Positions 51,301-63,300 of a DNA stretch of 64,000 bases are shown piece by piece. How positions within the stretch are numbered: position 1 is the stretch's first letter; each line of letters starts with the position of its first letter. Under the pieces are notes generated by a model. The model saw only the letters and a list, made by a program, of their open reading frames with translations, searched no databases and was not told where the DNA came from. The stretch spans positions 59,329,094 to 59,393,093 of the forward strand of contig CP136065.1 of assembly GCA_032622095.1 (NCBI GenBank). The letters run 5' to 3'. This stretch comes from Siphonodentalium dalli (lineage: Eukaryota; Mollusca; Scaphopoda; Gadilida; Siphonodentaliidae). Both the position numbers and the translations under genes were made by a program.

Positions 51301-54300
51301 GATGATGTCTAAGCAGAATGAGGTGCCCAGAGGGTGAAATTAGTGATGCTAGCCCACCTATGCAGGATAGCGTCACTAAATTCACCCTCTGGGGACCTCA
51401 TTCTGCAAATGACAGGTACACTAAACTCAGGCTTGGATGCAATATATGTTTTCTAGACAGTGGCACATTATTCCGCTTCCGATTCCAGAACTTCAATGAA
51501 TACAAACGGCATGGAAAATGTTTTGGTCCCATGCACACTCTGTGTTTTAATTCGTAACATGAACTACATATGCCATATGACTCCAATGCATCTTTCTGGA
51601 ACATATAATGTCTGTAGAAAGATATTTAATGTATATATCATGCTATTTCGATTTAAAATGTGGAATCATATATTTAATTTCTCACAAATTTTTTCAAGAA
51701 ACCTGGAATCTGCAGATGGATATATTTTCTTCATTTTTATTCATGGCTGATTTCAGGCTGGTTTGAACATTTACCTGCATGGGAGTACACCTTGAAGACA
51801 TGGCTGTGAATCCACAGATATCGCTGAAGTATATCGTCACACTATCAAATGACTCCGCCTCTACATCCTTACCACGCTTCAGTTGCTCAGCAACAGATCT
51901 GAAAGTAAGCATAACCTTAAAGAAACATGCCCAATTTTAATACCAGGTGATTGGAAAGTGAAATTGGTCTCCATATCACATTGAGTTGAGAAGGTGATCG
52001 AGTTCCCGGAGAAAGTGAACAATTGCTACAACATCACTCCTATGAATAAGCAGATCTTTTAATGAAAACATGCGGGCAACACCATCACTGAAAACACACA
52101 ACTATGTGGTACTTTTTGTTTTGTTTTGTTTCAATTAGAAAATTGATTCAGCAGTTTTTCAGCTTATTTTTAAAATTTTAGTTCCATATTAAGGAATATG
52201 GAATTTAATATTTCGAACATTTTCTAAAAAAAAAATATAAATAATAAACATCTTTCAGCTGTATCCAAGTGTGCCTACAAGTACTAAACAAGCTAGATAA
52301 AACATCATGATTGATACTTTTGACACCTGAAACAACCAACGTATCCCAATTTTAAGACTTTGAAATTTCATGTTTCCTCAGACTCAATGTAAACATGTGT
52401 CACAAATTGGCCTAATAAAACATCTCATGGATATCTTACAACCAGACCAGATGGCAGGCAAAGCACAACACTGGTATTAGATTAGTCTGTCTGATACCAG
52501 CAACTGACCACGGCTCTGATTTGATTAGGTGACTAGGAAAGCATGCATGTCCACTAGAAGTGATCTCTTCACAACAATATGATGCACACTTGTGACCATG
52601 GCCCTCTGCCGATTGGGTTGACTCTTATCATCACAGTTTCTTTTCATCCCAAATTGTTTTGCATCCAGCATTTTTGAGGTGAATTTCCCAAACAACCAAA
52701 TGAGTCCTTTCAGATCACAGAATTGCCACTTGACTTATGATAGTTTTAATCACATATATAGTACAGTGTAATTGTGCTGGTGTAATTGTGGTGTTTTTTA
52801 AAAATATATTTTTAGGCAAAACATATGGTCCAAGTCTGCTCATACTAAAACCAGCTAAGATATTGGGATAGCGAGATGCTAGTTTTAGTCTGAGAACATC
52901 CTGTTACCATTTGTCCCCATAAATGTCCTACCAACATACCTATAATAACAAAATTTACCATTGGAACATTTATTTAAACTGCCCAAAATGCATGAGTGAA
53001 CATTATTTAGTTTTCAGATAAACAAATGATTGCAAAGCCATGGAGTGTTTCGGGATAAGGTGAATGAAGGTTATGAATAGAGAAAATTTACATCCCTGGT
53101 TAAGTGGTCCTGCTAAGTTGCTATGATGTTGGTGAGTCCTACTGCATTGATATCATGTTGGTGGGGCAAACCGATACTGTTAAGAAAATTTAGCATTATT
53201 TTTCTGATGTCATTTTATTGTGGCTTTGGGTAATTTGAAAGAATCAAGGGAAAGCCTATATGTGTATATAATATTCAAAAACATATATATTTTTAATATT
53301 TGAACAATGGCTGTGTTGATTCATGCAAACAGATCATAATCAAAAAGTCTATTCCAAGCTTTTCCTCAAGCTACTCAGATTGGCCCAAACACCACGAAGA
53401 ATGACAACTTGAGAAACAATAATGGTACTTTCTCTTAATAGAATAATTTTGTCCCACCAGCATTATAGCACTTCAGCAGGACCCACTACCATCACAGCAA
53501 ACAACCAGTAAAACGTAACCAAGGTAATTTTTTTATTTTTAATGGGTTAACATGTTTTTGTGAAGAGATACCCATGCTATACAAAATATGAGTTATCTAG
53601 TCCAACAAGGGTGTACATAGAAATTCTGACCTAACTTTAGCTTTCGATTGTTTTTCTAGTGGATGTTATGTACAACTAAATAATAATGATTTAGTCAATA
53701 AAAACGTAACACTGTATTAATTTTATCTTTTTGGTGATCTAAATTACTACCAGACTTTTAAATTAAGGCTACCCTAAACTTATAAAATAATGATTTTATT
53801 AATTTCCCTGTCTTTTGAACTGGTTGGAAATGATCTCTATGGGTGTAGCCAGAGTAGAGATGCATGCCACGATCTAGCATTAATGGTGACACAAGCTACA
53901 AAAGATCTTTAATATATAGACAATTCAATTCAAAGGTCTGGAAATTAGTAACCAATAATGTCATATTTTGTTTCTAAGTCAGTTGAGTTATTGTATGTTA
54001 CACCACACTTCATGAAGTTCATGTACTGAGAGAAATCACATTCAATTTTATCAATACACAAATACAATATTAACCCTTTGGAGAGTATCTGTAACGTCAT
54101 ATACATGACGTCATGAGTAAATTTAACGTCAACGTCATAGCAATAATTACCGGTATTAACAAGTTTGGGTCAAAAGTGTCCAATAATTCGTTTTAATTTA
54201 TGTGCATTTTTTGTTAACGTGTGTTATCATGATCGATTGCACTTATACATTCAGGACATTATATTAATCAAAATAAGTCCTATACAAATCATTTATAAAT

Positions 54301-57300
54301 CATATGATTTATTGAAGTTATGTCTACATAAAATAACACTTCCTGAAACGACATATATGTCGTTCTACTCCTCAACCGATAGACGACATATATGTCGTTC
54401 TACTCACCAAAGGATTAAGAGAGTGGCTCAAACGTGTCATAATTCTGCATAGCTAATGTCTATAGTAATACCCTGCACATGCACAACTGGAATATTATAT
54501 CCCTCAAGACGAGTGCTTGACATGAAATGTTGTCCACTATCAAACTACTCAAGAATGAAAAGAGGAGAGACTTAGATTGGAAAACTTCAATTTCGAACTT
54601 CAAAGTACCAACACTGCGCTACAAGCCTTGAAATAGTGAGCCTGTCATTTGCAGAATGAGGTTCTCAGAGGGTGAATTTAGTGATGCTATCCCACACAGC
54701 AGGCTAGCATCACCAAATTCACCCTCTGGGAACCTCATTCTGCTAAGGCCTAAGCAGAATGAGGTCCCAGAGGGTGAATTTTGGTGATGCTAGCCTGCTG
54801 TGCGGGATAGCATCACTAAATTCACCCTCTGGGGACCTCATTCTGCAAATGACAGGCTCACTATTTCAAGGCTTGACCAACAGACTTATAATTCTCTTTT
54901 ATACTGGACACAGGAAAATATCATCCAATAGAGAAAAGCTATGTTCTATTCCCACATGTAATCCACGCACAAGTCCCATCGGTTTCATAACTCTGTGACT
55001 ATACATGAAACAAACTTTATTATAGTCCATATATATGTGACCACAGCTCGTGAAAAATAACTGCGCAAATGTTGGCGAGTTGTGCTACTTTTGAATGATA
55101 TTTTCCTGCGACCAATTTAGTGATTAATATTTTTTCGATGTTTTGAAGTGAGACATTGATGTTTACCAACTAAAAGTTGCTAGTATGTACAGTAATGCCC
55201 TAAATAATTTAACTCCTTAACCCTTTGAGTGCCAGGTCCGATTTTTGTATCAACCCATATACCCTGTGCCAATGCATTCTCTTATATATGCAAGTCGACC
55301 ATAGGTCGCCTCGCATATATAAGAGAATGCATTGGCCTAACAATTTTTTTTTTTTTACAATTTTAATAATTTATTCTTATATTCTTTAACAGACTTATTT
55401 TGTAGGTTTAGGGCCGATGAGATCGGCCCCTGGCACTCAAAGGGTTAACCACAGTAGTATTATGTGTTCTACAAAAGATCTTTATGTTCTACAAAAGAGA
55501 GCTTTCCGATGAATGACAACAAGCCATATTTCCGACTATATCCTGAAAAATTACCCATAATTCTGCTGTGGTTAAGGAGTCGGTTATTTAGGGCATTATT
55601 GTACATAGGTAGGTTAGATAGGAAGAGAATAGAGAGCTATGCTAGACAGATAGGGCTAGTGTTAACACTGTCTAAATAAACTATACCTAGTGACAGTATA
55701 CCTTGGTAGCATTTGGTGCAGCAACTCCTCAGTTTTCTTTTTCTCCTCAATGAGTTGGTCAGTTCGGTCCTCAACCAATGACTCGAGGTTTGTGGCATAT
55801 TTGTCCATGATGGCAATCATGTTGTCTACGATGTTGGGTTTCCTAAAGGTTGATAACGAAACCATATAAGTGTGATATCCACTATTCAAATAGTATCATG
55901 TTCGAACTGAGGATATTATTTTACTCATCTTTAAAATTGTGCAGTAGACTGTGTATGGCATTAATTGTGTCAGCAGCAATTTTCATGGTTACGTGGACAT
56001 CAATTTCTTGATCGGAGATGGTATTTGTCTACCTCAACAGGTTCGACAATACTGGGTATTACAACAGCTTTGAGTAGTCATTGTTGAGAACTTGGGCCTC
56101 CAGTTAGCTGATAGCTATACCATTGTTCAATCAGTGTTCTAATTTATAGCTACTGGCTTTATTTCGCATACAGACAAGATAACTAGAACATTGTTTTATT
56201 ATAACCTTCAATTATCGAAACAATTAGCTTTTATTTTGTATGAAATTCACCCGAGCCTTGATTGCATTAACCCTTTCTATACTAAATGGATTCTCCCATT
56301 CAGTTATAAAAGTATACATTGGAATGTTCTATTATTCATTTAATAGAGGGTTGTTCAAGGAAAATGAGCAGACGACTGTATGACAAAAATATTGTAGAAG
56401 TGAGGAAGTATTCATATTATTTGGTGGGAAATGTTCAGATAAACGACCTATGGTCATTTGTTGAACTTATTATCAGAACATTTCCTAAGGAAACTACTCA
56501 TAAATGAGTATTTTTAGTATAGAAAGAAATAATACCGAAGGGATCAGAGAATATTGTGTATAGACAACGGAACAATAGGATATATTATATAAATTGATTA
56601 CATTTTGTCTTGCCTTCCATCTTTTATTACACCCATTTTACGATATACCAAAAACAATTAATTATCTAACATTCAATCTTTATCCCTAAATTCCCTATCT
56701 TGTACCGAGTGTGTAAATATTACGTCCATCAATTAAGTGTTAACTATTATGTTGGCTCTTGAATTTGTGGTTATTGGTTTCACTCAGTTTTGAATTCCTG
56801 CAATTATTGCACCTTGATGCCTGCACTATATAAAACATATCCTTATAACGTAAAACTTACATTCCTTTCTGCATCGCTTTCAGCTTGTTCCGAACTGATT
56901 TGAAGTCTGGTCTCATTTCAGGCTCCTCGTTCCAGCATTCCTTGATACATTCTGTAATAAATTTCGGAGTCGATCCGAGTGCACTCAGCCGAGGCCTGTA
57001 GTACATGCCATTCAGTCCATGCCCATAGTCCTTAACCCTTGATATGATTTCTGAAAAAGAAAATGATACAGTAATGCCCTAAATAATTGACTCCTTAACA
57101 ACAGCAGAATTATGGGTAGTTTTTCAGGATTTAGTCGGAAATATGGCTTGTTGCCATTCATTGGAAAGCTCTCAGTGAAAGCTTTCCGATGAATGGCAAC
57201 AAGCCATATTTCCAACAAAATCCTGAAAAATTACCAATAATTCTGCTGTGGTTAATTCTTTAGGGCATTACTGTACAATAATTTACATTGGCTACAATAA

Positions 57301-60300
57301 TCCTTAATAAACATAATATTTTCAATAATGGTGAAATGGTATAGGGCAATTTAACAAGAAAGTTTAGTATTCGTAATGTCAAATTCATTGAAAAACAATA
57401 AGGGCTGGCCTAATACTTACTGTATTGGTCATTGTGGCATAGCTACACACATTAGATTACCCAGAATCTCCCAATTTGAATTAAATGGATGCAAGACCTT
57501 CAAACTGGATTAATGCAAAATAACATAAATGTGATATAAGTCTGTAAAACAAGTGTTGTTAACAAGGACATGTGAAAATACAGTAATGTACTAAATAATC
57601 GACCCCTAAACCACAGCAGAATTATGGGAAATTTTTCAGGATTTAGTCAGAAATATTGCCTGCTGCCATTCATCGGAAAGCTCTCAGTGAGAGATTTCCG
57701 ATGAATGGTAACAAGCCATATTTCCGTCTAAATCCTGGTCATATATTTCAGGCATTACTGTAGATTGATTGTGATCTTATTTTCATTTTTAATAAGTCTC
57801 CAATAACGAGATTCACATATTGATATCATTAATTGTTATGAAAACAATACTGTTACACTGTAGAATTACCGATCAAAGTCCAATTAAAATAGCAAAGTTT
57901 AATCAAAACTTGACGGTCAATAATGGAATACGTTAAAGCATTGAAAACTTTTCTGAAAAACTTATTTGGGCTAAAACATTTTAACTTTCTACTGTGATGT
58001 TTGTTAACAAATTACTGTAACAGTTTTATAAGGATTAACTGTCATGTGGACTGTTTTTATGGAGATACCATGAGGTAAGCGGTCATAACTTGTGTAAAAC
58101 CCAAAGGGTTTTACATACAAGTTATGACCACTTACCTCATGGTTACATCTCCATAAAAAACAGTCCACATGACAGTTAACCTTATATTTATATACATTTA
58201 GCGAAAAAGCCACTTTTGTAAATGTATTTAAATCGAAAAGTGTATCGTGACAAAACCAGCCCAAAATATCCCATAGCACCCTTGGCAAAAGTTAACAGGA
58301 ACAATCTCTCTTTATATTGAAACCCGATGATTTATTAAGTCAATCCTGCGCGAGTCCAAATGCGCCCAAAACATTACGCGTTCGTCTTTCCAAAACCTAT
58401 GACGCGTCGATGTAATTATGAGGCTGCAGTTATGAACTGTTGCGCGTTCACCGAGAAATAATTGCAACTAGTCACGTGGGCGCCGACCAATCGAAATGCT
58501 GGATTTAGTGATAATCACACTTAGTATGTAAATATATTTTCATAACAATGGTTTCAACACGCAAAATTTAATTATTGGAGAGCTATCAGTAATTAATATA
58601 AGAACACAGCCAGATTACCCTATTTCTCCATGTTCTTCTTGGTGAAGATGTTTTACAGACTTTGCGATGTAGCAAGAATTACAAAGCGATGGCTGCCATT
58701 ATACCTTATTCAATTGTTACTCATAATAAAATACACTGCATGTATGTGAGTTTATTAATCAATCATTCCATCCCTAAATTAGCCCTGAATGATGTACATT
58801 GAAACCTGTTGGCAGAAAAATTACCTAAGTGGTGTCCAGCAACAACGCAGTGGGAATAACCATTCATGCACAAAACAACATTGATGTGCCCGACGATGAT
58901 GTGGTACTTTTATAACTGTGGGGGATGTAAATACCTTTTGGTTCTAGGTCTACGTCCCCATAGGGTCCTCTTCTACCATGAATCTCATATAGAATAATAG
59001 AAAAGGAATATATATCACCCTTCTGTGTGCCCCGTTTTGGAGCTTTGAGATCTCTAAGAAGCTCAGGTGCATGCCATAATAATCCTGAAAGAAATATATG
59101 AATATCATGTTACTACCTGTTCCATTGTGTATTTGTTTGTATTCAAAGTATGTACTGGGTTATTGCAGTGCCACCTTATTAACTGCAGCAAGCAATGCTG
59201 CAAACACTGTTTCTGTACATTGTTTTTATGTAGTAAACTTAATTTTCCTGTATATGGTGAACGCTTTGCTGAAAGGGTAATTTATTCACATTTAAGTGGA
59301 CCGGACCGCTTTGGACCAGTCCAGGCAAGGGTTACGGACCGGAATGGCCGGGACCAGACTGGACACCTAGTCAGTGGACCGGACAACCTAGGGTGGTCCG
59401 GTCTGGTGTGCATCACTATATCTGGCGGTTCGGCTTTGAACTTGTTCCATTAGAATGCTGCTCTATTTATTTTTAAATTTCATATCGATTTTCAAAAGTA
59501 GGTTATGTATTTCCACACAAAAAATACTCAAAATTAAATTTACAGCAATTTTTTTTAATTTACCTAGACCACCCCCCAGTTATAAGCTATGACTGTTTAA
59601 TGATATGCATGCTTTAGTCTCCATACAACAATTCATATATAACATTTCCTCTGGATATTTGTATGGAAATCCCCATTCAAAATTGGGGTGAGCAAGAGAA
59701 CGAGAGAGAGAACAAATCATTTTCATATTTGTTTCTTTGATATTTCTTTTTCAATATTTGTACTCTGTATTTGGGTGGCATTTAGCTCATGCTTGGTAAA
59801 TTCTCTCAGAATTAAACAAATCTTTATGAGCTTACCGAGTTGTTACCAAGATTGATACAACTATTAATAGTTCAGACAAGTTTTTACATAATCACATTAC
59901 TGCATTAGTGTGGGTGTCATCCAACCCCCCCCCCCCCCTCTTTTGATACATGGAATTCCTTTAGGCCATTTTCAGGCAGTACACATGCTTTATTAAGCAA
60001 TTATTTCAAGTGTCTTTTGGGAACAGTCAAAATTGTTGTCCCGAGGTATCAGGAATGACTATCGAACTGTTGCCCTCGGCCTTCGGCCTTGGGCAACAGT
60101 TCGATAGTCATTCCTGATACCGAGGGACAACAATTTTGCCTGTTCCCAAAAGACACATGAAATAATTGCTTTGTTACCCAATACATTGGCCAGTCAACAG
60201 TTCGCTCGGAGCCAGTCAACAGTTCGCTCGGGTCGGGCAAAAGTTCACTCGCGACGTCACGAAAGCTGATCGTGATTGCAAACCGGGCAACAGTTCATTC

Positions 60301-63300
60301 GGGGCGGGCAACAGTTCGTTGTGGCATTATGAACGCGAATTTGGGGTTAACCAGTTAATTCTAAATCCCAATGATTTACGAAGTAAAACTATACTATTGG
60401 GTAACAAACCGCTCTGTTAACTGGTACTCAAGATACATATACCCAATTTAATAGGTATTCAGGATTCAACAAAAGCTGGTATGTAGCTTTTATAGCACAA
60501 AATTACACAAATTTTGTTTATTTTTCAGCCGAAATTACATAATTTCATGTAATTCAGTCTAGTACATCTTGTCATGTTGAAGTTATGGATACTACTTCAG
60601 AAGATGTGTGAAAACTATGATTTTAATGTAAAATTACTAATTATGTATTTCATATTTCTTAACTGTATCTAGGATTCACCCCTCTCTGTTAACCCTTTCT
60701 ATACTAAATATTCATTGACGAGTAGTTCCCTTTGGAAATGTTCAGATAATAAGTTCATCAAATGACTATAGTTAATTAATAGAAATCCTTTTGCACTTGT
60801 AATATATTTTCATCTGCCTGTCGTCTGCTTGTATTACCTGAACATCCCTCCAAATAAATAATAGACCATTCCACTGTAGACTTTTATAATCGAATGTGAA
60901 AATCCATTCAGTATAGAAAGGATTAACTGGTATTCAGGATTCAGGGGGGTAGGGGATGAACCCTTGTTCTATTTTCTATCATGAAAATCTTCACATATAA
61001 TTCAAAGGCTGAAAAGGGATTTCTGAATATCACTGTATTGCATTGGAATAGTATAGTACAGTATCTCTCGACGGTTCACTGGGACTTTTACATTGACACA
61101 GCCTTTGAATTACTGTAATTATTATCTGAACATTCTTTTCAAATAACTGAATATGATTGATCGATTAGGGTTTAATGTCGCTCACAGCAACTAAGGCCAT
61201 TTCACGACATTGCCAGTTTTAGCGGTGGAGGAAATCTAACAGTTATTTCAATGGCAGATAAATTGGTGGCAAACCACCGGTGAGTGACTCCACCAGATAC
61301 CGATTTTTAGTTACAAAGTCCATGATGGAAACATGCAGATTTGAACACTTATCACCAGCGCTGGAGGGCAAGACGGCTTGAAGTTAGTACCCATAACCAA
61401 CTGAGCCACCGAGGTCAAATAACTGCATAGGAGTCATACACCTTATGCTCTTGTATTAATAAGTTTGTGCACAAAATGGATCGGATTTAACCCTTTCTTT
61501 ACTAAATGCTCATTGACTACTAGATCCCTCAGGAAATGTTCAGATAATAAGTTCAACAGGCCATTTATTGAACGTATTTTTCTGAAACATTTCCCACAAA
61601 TGAGTAGGAATCCTCCTGCACTTGTATCATATTTTCGTCTGTCTGTCGTCTGCTCATTTTTCATGAACACCCTCCAAGTGAATAATAAACCATTCCAGTG
61701 TATACTTTTATAGCTGAAGGGAGAATCATTTCAATAATGAGATAACTATGATGATGCATACTCACTCCTGTAATGAGCATGGTCACCCATCTCTTCCTCA
61801 GACCCTGCTAGGAACTCATTCAGACCAAAATCTGTGACCTTAAGGACGAGCCTGCTGTCGACTACACACTTAGATGACTTGAGCCGGCCATGTGATCGTA
61901 TTTCACTGTCATGTAGAAATATCATGCCCTAAAAATTCACAATAATATCATGTCAAATGATGATGAGCCCGTTTTGGTTAAAATTGAGTATCATAGAAAA
62001 TTGAGTATCAGTTTTGTCATTCAAATAGAATTCCCTACGACAAATACCAAGGTTTACCATCATCTGTAGGGTTAAACAAAATTATTGTAATAATTATTTG
62101 ATTACTTGATTATTTTAATAAATTTAAGGAATAACTGTTGTTTGGATTAAGGTTATGCAGTTAATTATAACCGAAATGTTTTAAGACGTTTTTAATTCTA
62201 CAACGCGCTTTGCGCATTATAGTAAATTTGTCTACAAACTTTTGGTTATAACTGATATCCTTAATCGAAACAAGAGTTATTTCTTATAATTTAATCTGTC
62301 AATTCACAGGAGAACCACCATAAGTTGAAGATATAGAACTAAAATTAGCGTAACACTTTAATTCCGACGAAAAAGACACCTGAATCTAACAACCAATTAT
62401 CGATTGCTTGGAGTAATAAATTTGTTGCTTTTGATTGGCTAGTGAACAGTTTGGCATGCACCACATGGTGAGTCGCAGCACCTCAGCATGCGTTCGAGAC
62501 ATATTTCTTTGTGACACAAGTTGTTAGTTTCTGAAACTTCATTTATTTATATTTACACACTAAGTGTTGTCATCACTAAATCCAGCATTCTGATTGGTCG
62601 GCGCCCACGTGGCTAGTTGCAGTTATTTCTCGGTGAATGCGCAACGCCTCATGACACCAAGCTAATAACACCATCGATACGTCATTAGGTTTGGAAAGAC
62701 GAACGCGTAATGTTTTGGGCGCATTTTGACTCGCGCAGGACTGACTTAATACATCATCGGGTTTCAATATGAAGAGAAATTGTTCCTATTAACTTTTGCC
62801 AAGGGTGCTATTGGGTATTTTGGGCTGATCTTGTCACGATACACTTTTCGATTTAAATAAATTTACACTAAATGTATATAAATATAAGGATTAACTGTCA
62901 TGTGGACTATTTTTATGGAGATGTAACGGTGAGGTAAGTGGTCATAACTTGTATGTAAAACCCTTCGGGTTTTACACAAGTTATGTCCACTTACCTCACC
63001 ATTACATCTCCATAAAAACAGTCCACATGACAGTTAATCCTTATACAAATGTTAGAACGATCGAGTCTTGTTGATTTCTCTAGGTACTGATATACAGAAG
63101 TGCTGATGAGTATAGTCATGTCTGAAGGAATTTTGATGTAATTTACTAAATACTCATTGATGAGTAGTTCCCTTAGGAAATATTGACCTTATTATCTGAA
63201 CATTTCCCACTAAAGAATATGAATCCTTCTGCACTTTTATTATCTTTTCTTCTGCCTGCTGTGCGCTCATTTTTCCTGAACACCCCTGATGAATCCATTT

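Noticed and set aside
59067-59453. 128-codon open frame on the + strand
   Set aside because: It overlaps a cyclase exon on the other strand and a GC-rich repeat; no domain, no plausible splice partners.
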